Origin: Bacteroidota bacterium
GTDB taxonomy: Bacteria; Bacteroidota; Bacteroidia; B-17B0; Aurantibacillaceae
DNA length: 34,237 nt
Reading direction: 5' to 3'
Assembly (NCBI GenBank): GCA_016185125.1
Contig: JACPOC010000006.1
Coordinates: 1 to 34,237, forward strand
In this document: positions 7,240 to 16,089 of the stretch, one piece after another
Layout: each line of letters starts with the position of its first letter
How positions within the stretch are numbered: the stretch's first letter is position 1
Translations under genes and position numbers: made by a program
The notes under the pieces: generated by a model
The model's database searches: none
What the model was told of the DNA's origin: nothing
Seen by the model: the letters and a program-made list of their open reading frames with translations, nothing else

Positions 7240-7324
7240 AAGAATTGCGGTTTCGTTATGAAGAATTACAATTGACGGGGTGAAAATTGCGATTATCGGA
7301 TGAATAATTGCAATTCCTGTATTG
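7240..7324. repeat. Degenerate 20-22 bp repeat units leading into the main array
   Basis: Four contiguous units: 7240-7260 (21 nt), 7261-7282 (22 nt), 7283-7302 (20 nt) and 7303-7324 (22 nt). Each contains an AATTGC/AATTAC core about 3 nt from its start. Their length varies, unlike the strict 21-bp units that follow. They look like older or diverged members of the same family. The region from 7207 to 7852 contains no convincing gene. Confidence 0.65.
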
Positions 7325-7744
7325 AGATTCACGAATTTCAAGCAGAGATTCACGGCTTTCAAGCAAAGATTCACGGATTTCAAACAGAGATTCACGAATT
7401 TCAAGCAGAGATTCACGAATTTTAATCAGAGATTAACGAATTTCAAGCAGAGATTCACGAATTTCAATCAGAGATTCACGAATTTCAAACAGAGATCCAC
7501 GAATTTCAAACAGAGATTCACGGATTTCAAGCAGAGATTCACGAATTTCAAACAGAGATTCACGAATTTTAATCAGAGATTAACGAATTTCAAGCAGAGA
7601 TTAACGAATTTCAAGCAGAGATTCACGAATTTCAAGCAGAGATTCACGAATTTCAATCAGAGATTCACGAATTTCAAGCAGAGATTCACGAATTTCAATC
7701 AGAGATTCACGAATTTCAAGCAGAGATTCACGAATTTTAATCAG
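7325..7744. repeat. 21-bp tandem repeat array, 20 units
   Basis: Twenty uninterrupted units of exactly 21 bp, consensus AGATTCACGAATTTCAAGCAG, fill 7325-7744, with a broken unit after it (GGATCCGCAATTTTCTGATC). Differences are concentrated at a few positions: AAG/AAA/AAT near the end, TTC/TTT in the middle, CAC/AAC, GAA/GGA. Because 21 is a multiple of 3, a frame reads through as RFTNFKQ heptads. It lacks an ATG (a TTG at 7322 is the only start), lacks a signal, and changes are often non-synonymous (N/K, F/L, F/S), so I treat it as non-coding. There are no spacers, so it is not CRISPR. The period equals two helical turns. It lies between converging genes ending at 7206 and 7853. Confidence 0.92.
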
Positions 7745-7852
7745 GGATCCGCAATTTTCTGATCTTTTGCAGAAATATCTTCTATTTGAGGCTCGACTAT
7801 TTAGTTAAATACTTGGTTTTAATTACATTTCCATTCTACAGAAGCAAATTTT

Positions 7853-9097
7853 TCAGCGGCCAAAATCTAAATAAATGTGGCCTTGTCGCCAATAATCCAC
7901 AGCGGTGTACCAGGGTTCTTTAAAAAACTGCGAACGTTGTAAAATAAAGTCGTTATCGCTAAAAGGATTAGCTGTTTTTTTAAACACAAAGCGCAAATGA
8001 TTAATGTTTGATTCCGAACCGTAAGTCCATATTTCGCTGTTATTACTTGTATAATTATTTGTAGGAGGCCCATAAACTACAAAAATCATCCCTCTGTCGG
8101 TTTTCCATCCCTGCGTATAACTGGTGTAATACTTATTCGCTTCCTTCACTCGGCCGTAATATTTTTTTAAAAGTTCGCGGGCGCGTTCGTTGCTGCCTCC
8201 AATGCTTATCCAAAAATTATCAATGCAATTTTTTTTATCGGAAGCAGTTTTGCATTCATCGTATTCATCTTTATTCATTAAATAGCGCGTGCAATCAATC
8301 ATCTCATCATTATCACTCACTCCCGGAAAAGTTTTATCAAACGTATATAAGGTTAAACCCTCATTATTAAATTCGTTGGCTTTGATGTGATAAAACCCTT
8401 TTACAGGCATGGTTAAACTAAAAATATTTTCTTTAACTTCCATAGTAAAAATACTATCGGGTATATATTTTGTTTCATCCGCGGGTTTCATAGAAAAAGG
8501 CGGCGCGGCCAAAGGAAAGTTTTTAGAAAAATATTCGACCCTAATTTTATTTAATGGAGCGTTTGATAAACTTATGTTCAACTTTTGATTTTGTATGAAA
8601 TTGTTTTTAAAAACTATTTGGTTGTTACTGCTTACCAAATAATTTTGCGCGCTGAAGTTATTGAGCTTATATATATTCATACCCATGTTATACTTGGTTC
8701 GTTTATTTATATCCAACACTTCAATATTCAGATAATAACTGTTTCCAAACCGCGCTTTTACATTAAATTTTGAGTGAAGGTTTTTGAGGGAAACACTCTC
8801 CCCCGCTCTATCATTAACGTAATACGAACTGCTGTCAATTATCTTCCTGGAATTTTGTTCTGAAAATAATTTATAAGAAACTTTTAATTCAGAATAAAAA
8901 GCGGCACTTGTATCTTGTCTGCGATAAATAAGGTTTTCATTCACCACTTCTAAAAATACGGTTGTTAAAGAGTCGTTGATGTGATGCGCCACAGCGTTAA
9001 CTTCTAACAAATCACTATCGGGATTAACAATGCTTTTAGAAGGTTTGCTGGTGTACGACCTTTTATTGGTTTGGCAGCTCAAAAGCAGAGTAAGCAA
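7853..9097 (-). CDS. GWxTD domain lipoprotein, start codon unclear
   Basis: About 414 aa. The C-terminal region carries the hallmark GWKTD (330-334) followed by RGMIFVVYGPPTN, as in the GWxTD family of Bacteroidota, whose function is not established. The N-terminal two thirds is beta-rich. A lipobox-like LLLSC is visible, so the product is probably a lipoprotein. The start is odd: no ATG exists in frame. TTG at 9097 gives only seven residues before the lipid Cys; ATT at 9112 gives a better signal (VWFILLTLLLSC after the start). An in-frame TAA lies at 9121-9119. Either a rare start is used or the start was lost. A TAAATTTG -7 candidate (9148-9141) lies just upstream. Confidence 0.85.
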   Translation of the reverse strand: MLTLLLSCQTNKRSYTSKPSKSIVNPDSDLLEVNAVAHHINDSLTTVFLEVVNENLIYRRQDTSAAFYSELKVSYKLFSEQNSRKIIDSSSYYVNDRAGESVSLKNLHSKFNVKARFGNSYYLNIEVLDINKRTKYNMGMNIYKLNNFSAQNYLVSSNNQIVFKNNFIQNQKLNISLSNAPLNKIRVEYFSKNFPLAAPPFSMKPADETKYIPDSIFTMEVKENIFSLTMPVKGFYHIKANEFNNEGLTLYTFDKTFPGVSDNDEMIDCTRYLMNKDEYDECKTASDKKNCIDNFWISIGGSNERARELLKKYYGRVKEANKYYTSYTQGWKTDRGMIFVVYGPPTNNYTSNNSEIWTYGSESNINHLRFVFKKTANPFSDNDFILQRSQFFKEPWYTAVDYWRQGHIYLDFGR

Positions 9098-9140
9098 AAT
9101 AAACCAAACAATATTTTTTTAGGTTGTAATTTCAAGACAA

Positions 9141-9148
9141 CAAATTTA
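9141..9148 (-). promoter_or_regulatory. Candidate -7 element (TAAATTTG) for the GWxTD gene
   Basis: Read on the minus strand this matches TAnnTTTG. It lies 29-44 nt upstream of the two possible starts of the GWxTD gene. No TTG is evident at the -33 position. Confidence 0.35.
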
Positions 9149-9161
9149 ATTATTTTAAAAC

Positions 9162-9169
9162 TATCTTTG
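9162..9169 (+). promoter_or_regulatory. Candidate -7 element (TATCTTTG) for the DUF2461 gene
   Basis: It matches TAnnTTTG and lies 94 nt before the ATG at 9264. It is 13 bp from the opposing element at 9141-9148, so the two divergent promoters would compete or be coordinated. No -33 TTG is evident. Confidence 0.4.
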
Positions 9170-9263
9170 TTTTATATAATTACAATTAAATTTATAATGA
9201 ATTTATATTTAATTACAGTAATGTCAAGCATTTCCGTAAAGCAATATCATAAATAAAATAAAA

Positions 9264-9914
9264 ATGAAACACATTTTTCCTTTTTTAAAGCAATTAAAAC
9301 TCAATAATAATAAAGATTGGTTTACCCAAAATAAAGAGCACTATTTAATTGTTAAAGAAGAGTTTGAAAATTATGTTGAAGGAATTGTGCATGGGATAAG
9401 GAAATTTGATAAAAAGATAGAACCTTCTTTAACAGCCAAACAATGCACTTTTAGGATTTATAAAGATGTACGCTTTAGTAAAGATAAAACCCCTTATAAA
9501 ACAAATATGGGAGCCAGTATTAATCCGGGCGGAAAAAAATCGGCCATTGCAGGTTATTATTTTCATTGCGAACCCGGCAATAGTTTTGTGGCGGGGGGCG
9601 TTTGGATGCCCGAACCCGAAATATTATCAGCCATTCGCCAAGAAATTGATTACAACACCGCGCCTTTATTAAAATTAATGAAAGCGCCTTCTTTTAAAAA
9701 TTATTTTAAAGGTTTAGATGAAGACGGAAAATTAAAAAGTTCACCAAAAGGTTATGATAAAGAACATCCGCAAGTGGAATTATTAAAGAACCGTCATTTT
9801 ATTGTTTCTCATGCTTTCAATGATAAGCAAATTACTGATACGGAAACGGTGCTTAAAGCCTTTAAAGCCATGTATCCTTTTATGGAATATTTAAGAACGG
9901 CGCAGGAGAAATAA
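9264..9914 (+). CDS. DUF2461 family protein
   Basis: A 216-aa soluble protein matching the DUF2461 family over its whole length: FPFLKQLKLNNNKDWF near the N-terminus (the usual opening FLxxLxxNNxxxWF), TFRIYKDVRFSKDKTPYKT in the middle, and the GVWMPEP block after it. The biochemical function of the family is not known. No signal peptide. The gene starts at ATG 9264 after an A-rich leader, and its 3' end converges with the 985-aa gene with a 9-nt gap. Confidence 0.93.
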   Translation: MKHIFPFLKQLKLNNNKDWFTQNKEHYLIVKEEFENYVEGIVHGIRKFDKKIEPSLTAKQCTFRIYKDVRFSKDKTPYKTNMGASINPGGKKSAIAGYYFHCEPGNSFVAGGVWMPEPEILSAIRQEIDYNTAPLLKLMKAPSFKNYFKGLDEDGKLKSSPKGYDKEHPQVELLKNRHFIVSHAFNDKQITDTETVLKAFKAMYPFMEYLRTAQEK

Positions 9915-9923
9915 TTTTAAACC

Positions 9924-12881
9924 TTACTCCAAAAAATACATATCATCATAAGGTGAATTTATTGGCGAGCCCATATTCACCGGCTTGGACCACTCGTTTT
10001 TCTCTTCCGAAAAAGTACTTTTAAAAATATCGTATCCACCCATATTGTCATACCCTTTCGAAGAAAAATAAAGTGTCTTTCCATCTTTTGATAAGGTCGG
10101 AAATTCTTCGTCCAACTCACTGTTAACCGCACTGATATTTTCAGGCACAGGACTCCATTTGCCGTTGCTTAATTTTCTCAGTCGATAAATATCTTTTCCT
10201 TTTAATTCATCTTCGCCGTAACTTGTATAAAGTAAGGTATTTTTATCAGCGGATAAAAACAATAAGGCGTTGTAGTTTTTCTTTTTATCAATGGCAGAGC
10301 GCATGTCATCGGTAAGCACTAAAACTTTAGCTCCCGATTCGGCATGTGTTAATGAATTTTGAAGCGCTTTTATATCAGCGTGCTTTCGTTCATGCACTTC
10401 CATTACCACCGGGTTATTTACCAATTGTATTCCATTATTACAATGCTCAATCTCCTTATTGATCTTAAGTTTTGCAGCTTCATCAGGCTTACAAAGTGCC
10501 GCAAATTTTGTATAGGCTTTTATGGATTCGGTAAACCGGTAACTTAATTGATTGGCTTTTGCTAAATGATAATAAACATCGGCAGGCACCAGTTTGGATG
10601 AAGAAGTTGATGCAGCCTCCAACGCCTTAATACAACCTGTTCTGTCTTTTTTAGTATGAAATAAAGATATTCCATAATTATATAAATGAAAAGGGTCAAG
10701 GTCTAAATGATATTCTAATGTTTGATACACTAAAGCGGCTTCCTGATAATTGGCGTTATCAACTAATTTTTTTGCCAACTGAAGATCTTCCTGATCCTTA
10801 ATTTTTTCATCAGGCGTTCTCTCTCTCTTTTTAGCTTTGCTTTCTTTTTTTGAAAGAGATTCCTTATTCACTTTCGTGTTTTCCTTGGACGGTGTTTCAT
10901 CAAAGGTTATGGCTGCAGCCTGATCTTCCATAAAATAATTATTTACAATCAAAGGTTTCTCTGCCTTTCTTTTTATTTTAATAATTTGCTTTAAAGTAAA
11001 CTCATTTTTTTTCGCGGGAATTTCAAAGCTGGAAGTATATTCTGCAAAGCCATCCGCCGATACGGTCATATCATATTTTATTCCTGCGGGTAAAATCATC
11101 AGATAATTTCCGGTGGCAGTGTTGGTGCGGTAAACTCCAGCAATTTCGCCCGAGTTTGAATTGTAAACAGAAATAATCGCATCCTTTACAGGAATAGAAT
11201 CCAGCGTTGAAAAATTTCCTTTTATAACTGAAGATGGCGGATTTCCTTGTGGTATTTTAAAATGGATCAGCTCATAGCTATTTCCTTTTCTATTCGAACA
11301 GAAAGAAGCATACTTACCTGCGGTATCCGGAATAAAAAGAATATCGTCGTAAGTGGAATTAATTGGATAACCTAAGTTTTCAGGTTTAGACCATGCGCTT
11401 AAAATATCAGCTCTGGTACTTTTAAAAATATCAAAGCCGCCCATACTGTTATGGCCTTTAGAGGAAAAATAAAGCGTGAGCCCATCCTTACTTATAAAAG
11501 GATAATCTTCATCTAAAGATGTATTAATTTCATTGCCTAATAATTCACTTTTACCAATATTACCTTGGGGAGTGAGTTTATTTTTATAAAGATCAGTTCC
11601 TGTAATTTCTTTTGCTCCGTAACTTGCGTGAATATATTCCTGCTTATTTAAATTACAGATTAATAATTTGGCGTTCTTCTTTTTATCTTCTGCTGAATTA
11701 AAAAAATCAGTTTTATAAGCTAATCGTTCGCTGATAAGGTCCGGATTATAATTCGCCAGAAAATTTGCCTCCTGCACTTTTATCCGCTTTATCACTTCCA
11801 TGTTTACGGGGTCAGACATAAGCATGCCTGCATTTTTACAATACTTGATCAGTTGTGGCACCTGATTACTTTCAAATTGCGCAGGCTGAGCGCGCTTTTT
11901 ATATTCTTCAAGTGCAAGAATGGCATCCTGAAAAATATAAGATAAGTGATAAGCCCTTCCTAAATAAAGAAAAACATCAACAGGAATTTCTTTATACCCC
12001 GAAGCAAGCTGTAATGAATTAATTGCTTTGGCTTTATTTTGATTAAGTTTTAATAAACTAACGCCGTAATAATAATTGGCGAAAGGATCGCCCGGATCAT
12101 TTTTAAGTAAAGCTTCATAATACAATGCGGAAGTTCTGAAATCATTTGATTTAAAGGCTTTAAGGGCTTCCACAGGTTTTTTATTTTCTTCCTCCACCTG
12201 CTTTTTAACCATGTCGTCGATGGTAGAATAGTTTTTTTCTTTTTTGTTAATCCCTTTCTCCTTTGCCTTATTGCTTGTTATCTGATCTTCAGCAAGCGTT
12301 TTTGAGGTATCGCCCGAGGCTTTAATGTAAAACATCTTTTCATTATCATCCGAAAAAAAATTGTTTACCACTAAAACGGGTTTCTTTTTTTCGTTGAGTT
12401 TCACTTTAAGAATCTGACGGCAGATTTCATAATCAATTTTTAAAGGCACTTCTACTTCTTCCTGCATGATGCCGTAGCCCGCTACTTCAACATGAAAAAT
12501 ATATTTAACATTAGCCACCAATACCAATATGTAATTGCCGGTGTAAGGGTTACTCGAAAAAATACCTACGCGCTCATTGTTGGAAGCGTTATAAACCGTA
12601 ATCCGCACTTTTTTTTGCGATGGATCTTCCACTACATCTATATGCCCTCTTACAATAATCACATGCGGAGGTTCGGCCATGGGCGTTATTTTAAAAATAT
12701 CAAAACGCTCGTCCTCACTCAAACGGTCAGATACGATGTAAGTGAATTTTCTTTTTCGAGATTGAAGAAATTCCTCCTTCACTTCTGTAGTTTTTTGAAG
12801 AAGACTGTCTTTTTTTTGCGCATGCAGCCCCGAAACACAAAGCGTAAAAAGGTATACTAATAAATAAGCGTATAATTTCAT
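9924..12881 (-). CDS. Secreted TPR and PD40/WD40-like repeat protein, internally duplicated
   Basis: A 985-aa exported protein (signal ends GLHAQ, about residue 22). It consists of two copies of one module. Copy 1: carboxypeptidase-regulatory-like beta domain (75-165), TPR segment (235-330), beta-propeller PD40 repeats (405-545; FSSKGHNSMGGFDIFKS). Copy 2: the same order at 551-650, 695-800 and 868-985 (FSSKGYDNMGGYDIFKS). Each linker carries the signature VVNNFF / IVNNYF. A similar domain order occurs in PorE-type proteins of the type IX secretion system and in other OmpA-linked Bacteroidota proteins, but here the C-terminal OmpA peptidoglycan-binding domain is absent. The role is likely a periplasmic or surface scaffold; this is inference. 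The gene stands alone on the minus strand, convergent with the DUF2461 gene. Confidence 0.88.
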   Translation of the reverse strand: MKLYAYLLVYLFTLCVSGLHAQKKDSLLQKTTEVKEEFLQSRKRKFTYIVSDRLSEDERFDIFKITPMAEPPHVIIVRGHIDVVEDPSQKKVRITVYNASNNERVGIFSSNPYTGNYILVLVANVKYIFHVEVAGYGIMQEEVEVPLKIDYEICRQILKVKLNEKKKPVLVVNNFFSDDNEKMFYIKASGDTSKTLAEDQITSNKAKEKGINKKEKNYSTIDDMVKKQVEEENKKPVEALKAFKSNDFRTSALYYEALLKNDPGDPFANYYYGVSLLKLNQNKAKAINSLQLASGYKEIPVDVFLYLGRAYHLSYIFQDAILALEEYKKRAQPAQFESNQVPQLIKYCKNAGMLMSDPVNMEVIKRIKVQEANFLANYNPDLISERLAYKTDFFNSAEDKKKNAKLLICNLNKQEYIHASYGAKEITGTDLYKNKLTPQGNIGKSELLGNEINTSLDEDYPFISKDGLTLYFSSKGHNSMGGFDIFKSTRADILSAWSKPENLGYPINSTYDDILFIPDTAGKYASFCSNRKGNSYELIHFKIPQGNPPSSVIKGNFSTLDSIPVKDAIISVYNSNSGEIAGVYRTNTATGNYLMILPAGIKYDMTVSADGFAEYTSSFEIPAKKNEFTLKQIIKIKRKAEKPLIVNNYFMEDQAAAITFDETPSKENTKVNKESLSKKESKAKKRERTPDEKIKDQEDLQLAKKLVDNANYQEAALVYQTLEYHLDLDPFHLYNYGISLFHTKKDRTGCIKALEAASTSSSKLVPADVYYHLAKANQLSYRFTESIKAYTKFAALCKPDEAAKLKINKEIEHCNNGIQLVNNPVVMEVHERKHADIKALQNSLTHAESGAKVLVLTDDMRSAIDKKKNYNALLFLSADKNTLLYTSYGEDELKGKDIYRLRKLSNGKWSPVPENISAVNSELDEEFPTLSKDGKTLYFSSKGYDNMGGYDIFKSTFSEEKNEWSKPVNMGSPINSPYDDMYFLE

Positions 12882-12951
12882 TTTAAAAATAAGATTTGAA
12901 TTTAGAAATTAAGAATGATGTAAACAAAATAAGATATTAGTTCTTATGTAA

Positions 12952-13200
12952 TTAATTAATTCCGGATTCAATAGTAAGATACTCCGCTTCGTTAATTTCG
13001 AGTGCCATCTCATTATAATCAAAAACAAGGTCATACACAAAATTTCTTTCCGGAAACTGAACAACATGCACATGCCTTTTTATTTTTTTACTGCCAATTA
13101 TCTGTATTTCTTCAAATAAGGCGGGGTGTATAATTTTAAAATAACTCTTGCAGTTTTTATACTTACGGTAAACAGGAAAGTTTATATCTTCAAATTTCAT
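12952..13200 (-). CDS. Small 82-aa protein of unknown function
   Basis: A soluble, mixed-charge 82-aa protein (MKFEDINFPVYRKYKN at the start) with alternating beta-like and helical segments and no signal or cysteine motif. I do not recognise a family. Its ATG (13200-13198) shares the tetramer CATG with the ATG of the divergent nuclease gene at 13199, so the two coding regions overlap by 2 bp and any upstream promoter must lie inside the nuclease gene. A canonical -7 element is found there at 13256-13249. Downstream, the 985-aa gene starts 70 nt after its stop. Confidence 0.7.
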   Translation of the reverse strand: MKFEDINFPVYRKYKNCKSYFKIIHPALFEEIQIIGSKKIKRHVHVVQFPERNFVYDLVFDYNEMALEINEAEYLTIESGIN

Positions 13201-16051
13201 GGCAGGCTCTTTTTTACAACAAGTTGCGCAATATATATACGAACATTACAAAGATAATGTAGAAAAGCTTTGCATTGTATTGCCTAATAAACGGGGTGCT
13301 TTATTTTTGAAACAGCATTTAGCTCAAGAATTCGGTAAAACCATCTGGCTACCCACAATTATCAGTGCCCAAGATCTTATCTCTGAAATAAGCGAATTAA
13401 AAACCATTGAAGAAATTGATTTGATTTGTTATTTATACGACAGTTATGCCACTTGTTATGGCTCAAAAGCTGAACCCTTTGATAGTTTTACCAAATGGGG
13501 GCAATTAATATTACAGGACTTTAACGAAATAGACCGTTATTTGGCCGATTCGGAGCAGTTGTATGAAAACTTAAAGGATATAAAAGTAATAGAAAACTGG
13601 AGCCTTAATGATGAAAAATTAACCGAATTTCAAATCAATTACCTTGAGTTTATGAATAGTTTAGGGACTATTTATAAGCATTTCACCCATTTTTTATTAC
13701 AGCATAAATATGCTTATCAGGGCCTGGCATATAAAGAAGCGGTTAAAAACATAAGCACTACCCCCTACACCGCACAGTTTGATAAACTATTGTTTTGCGG
13801 ATTTAATGCCTTAAACGCGGCCGAACTACAAATTTTCAATTATTTATTTCTACAAAAAAAAGCAGATATACTCTGGGACGCGGATAATTACTATTTGAAA
13901 AACACCATGCATGAAGCGGGACATTTCCTGCGAAATAATTTGGAGTTGTTTAAACAAAAGGAACCTTTATTTGTTGAAAATCATTTTGGTAACGCAAAAA
14001 ATATTGAAATAATTTCTGTTCCAAAACAAATAGGACAATCACAAGTAGTAAAACAATGCGTTCAAAAATACATTGACCAGCAGATTCCTTTGGATAAAGT
14101 TGCTATTGTGCTGGCCAATGAGAAATTACTGTGGCCTGTTCTGCAACAGTTGCCCGAAGCCGTGGAACATGTAAATATTACCATGGAATACCCGCTGCGC
14201 TACACTTCTACCTACGCACTGATAGATACTGTATTGCAAATTCAACTTAATTTTAAAAGGCAAAACCGCCAGCTTAAAACCGTTTATTACAAAGACTTTA
14301 TAACCTTATTACAACAACCTTTATTCAATAGTTTTTTAGAAGCGAATGAAATTACAATAGACATAAATAAAATTTTAAATGACTTAAACCAACGCAACAT
14401 TTCCTTTGTTTCACGCAGGCACTTAGAGTTTTTTTTCGGAAAAGATCTTTCAATTATTCTTTCTTTTTTATCAGAACCTACAGATGTATTGGCACTTTGC
14501 AACCATCTTACGCTCTGTTTAAAAACATTGCATGAACATTTTACCAATAAAAAAGGAAACAATAAAATTTTTCTTGAACTTGAATATTTAAATATTCTTA
14601 TCAATAATCTTAACCGCTTAAATGAAGTACTTCTTAAATATCCACATTTTAATAATCTAAATTCGTTCAAACAATTATTTAATCAGGTAGTGGGCAACAG
14701 CACTGCTTCTTTTATCGGAGAGCCTTTGCGCGGCCTACAAATAATGGGCGTGCTTGAAACACGAACCCTCGATTTTGAATATCTGATTATTATAAATGTG
14801 AATGAAGGGGTGTTGCCTTCCGGTAAAACAATCAATTCATTTATTCCTAACGATCTTAAACGCGCATTTGGGTTGCCTTTATATCTTGAAAAAGACGCTA
14901 TTTATTCCTACCACTTTTACCGTTTACTTCAGCGGGCAAATGAAGTAACCATAACGTATGACAGTGAAACGGATACCTTTGGAAAAGGCGAAAAAAGCCG
15001 TTTTATTACACAACTTCAATTGGAATTATCAGCATATAATCCGCAAATTAAAATTACAGAAAAAGTGGCCGGTACAATTGATGTTCCACCCCCATTAAAA
15101 AACACTATTGAAATAGAAAAAACAAGCAGTTCTTTAGAGCGAATTCTTAAAAAAGCGAAAGACGCCGGAAAATTCGGAAGCCTTTCCCCATCTTCGCTAA
15201 TCATGCATAAAGAATGCGGACTTAAATTTTATTTCAGATATGGCGCCGGACTAAAGGAAATAAAAAAGGTTGAAGAAAATGCCGAGTCCAACACATTTGG
15301 TTCTATTTTACACTTAAGCCTGCAATATCTTTATTCCGGTTTTACAAATAAAATTTTAAGTGTAGAACAATTAAAAGCGCAATTAAAAATAATTCCGCAA
15401 GTTGTTAAAAAGAGTTTTAGTGTGTTTTTTGATAGTGATGAATTAACCGGAAAAAATATTTTACAGGAAGAAGTTATCAAAGTATATGTAGAAAAACTTA
15501 TCAGGAACGATATAAAATGGATTGAATCTTTAGCAAATGAAAACCGCTATCTTACCTTAAATGCTTTGGAAAAAGAATTTTCGGCTTCGTTGGAAGTTCA
15601 CATTGGCGGAGCAACTGAAACAATTTTTATTAGAGGAACAATAGATCGCATTGATACATATGATAATAAGGTTCGTATTATAGATTATAAAAACTCACTA
15701 CAGCAATCAGATAAGTTTTCTTTTACCGGGTTTGAAGACCTGTTTGAAAACAGAAATACCAATAAGCAATTTCAAATAATTATGTATGCCTGGCTACTGT
15801 ATAAAAATAATTTTTGCATGCCAGAACAGATGCAGCCGGGCATTATTCCTTTTAAAGAATTTTTGAATGAACCCAAGTTTTTAACACTTGCAAAGGAGCA
15901 AATGCAATTTAATAAACCGTTTTTAGAGGAATTTGAACAGCATCTTATTGCCTTTATTCAAAGCATTTATAACCCGTTAACCCCCTTTTCACAAACCCCG
16001 GATACTGATATCTGTAAATACTGCGCCTATAACGTTGTTTGCAATAGGTAA
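13199..16051 (+). CDS. AddB-like PD-(D/E)XK nuclease/helicase-fold protein
   Basis: A 950-aa protein resembling the AddB subunit of AddAB/RexAB double-strand-break resection complexes. The N-terminal part (IVLPNKRGALFLKQHL near 26-41) and the block LRGLQIMGVLETRTLDFEYL, split here as GVLETRTLDF plus a following hydrophobic strand and NVNEGVLPSG, are typical of inactive UvrD-like helicase folds in AddB. The C-terminal nuclease has Asp816 (GTIDRID), Asp829-Tyr830-Lys831 (RIIDYKN) and a later Gln in KQFQIIMYAW. Four iron-sulfur cysteines are placed as in AddB: Cys673 (HKECGLKF) before the nuclease, and Cys939, Cys942, Cys948 at the end (CKYCAYNVVC). The partner AddA/UvrD-type helicase is not in this window. 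Its start overlaps that of the 82-aa gene. Confidence 0.88.
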   Translation: MAGSFLQQVAQYIYEHYKDNVEKLCIVLPNKRGALFLKQHLAQEFGKTIWLPTIISAQDLISEISELKTIEEIDLICYLYDSYATCYGSKAEPFDSFTKWGQLILQDFNEIDRYLADSEQLYENLKDIKVIENWSLNDEKLTEFQINYLEFMNSLGTIYKHFTHFLLQHKYAYQGLAYKEAVKNISTTPYTAQFDKLLFCGFNALNAAELQIFNYLFLQKKADILWDADNYYLKNTMHEAGHFLRNNLELFKQKEPLFVENHFGNAKNIEIISVPKQIGQSQVVKQCVQKYIDQQIPLDKVAIVLANEKLLWPVLQQLPEAVEHVNITMEYPLRYTSTYALIDTVLQIQLNFKRQNRQLKTVYYKDFITLLQQPLFNSFLEANEITIDINKILNDLNQRNISFVSRRHLEFFFGKDLSIILSFLSEPTDVLALCNHLTLCLKTLHEHFTNKKGNNKIFLELEYLNILINNLNRLNEVLLKYPHFNNLNSFKQLFNQVVGNSTASFIGEPLRGLQIMGVLETRTLDFEYLIIINVNEGVLPSGKTINSFIPNDLKRAFGLPLYLEKDAIYSYHFYRLLQRANEVTITYDSETDTFGKGEKSRFITQLQLELSAYNPQIKITEKVAGTIDVPPPLKNTIEIEKTSSSLERILKKAKDAGKFGSLSPSSLIMHKECGLKFYFRYGAGLKEIKKVEENAESNTFGSILHLSLQYLYSGFTNKILSVEQLKAQLKIIPQVVKKSFSVFFDSDELTGKNILQEEVIKVYVEKLIRNDIKWIESLANENRYLTLNALEKEFSASLEVHIGGATETIFIRGTIDRIDTYDNKVRIIDYKNSLQQSDKFSFTGFEDLFENRNTNKQFQIIMYAWLLYKNNFCMPEQMQPGIIPFKEFLNEPKFLTLAKEQMQFNKPFLEEFEQHLIAFIQSIYNPLTPFSQTPDTDICKYCAYNVVCNR
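13249..13256 (-). promoter_or_regulatory. Candidate -7 element (TATCTTTG) inside the nuclease gene
   Basis: On the minus strand this reads TATCTTTG, matching TAnnTTTG, 49 nt upstream of the 82-aa gene. It lies within codons of the AddB-like gene, as the overlap of start codons requires. No -33 TTG is seen at the usual spacing. Confidence 0.35.
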
Positions 16052-16089
16052 AATAGTAAAATATTTACTAAAAAACAATCCTATAAACA

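Noticed and set aside
7325-7744. CRISPR array
   Set aside because: Units are contiguous 21-mers with no unique spacers, and no cas gene is present.
7322-7762. 146-residue frame of RFTNFKQ heptads as a coiled or repeat protein
   Set aside because: It starts only at TTG, has no signal or flanking domain, and unit differences change amino acids freely (N/K, F/L, F/S). The open frame follows from a period divisible by 3.
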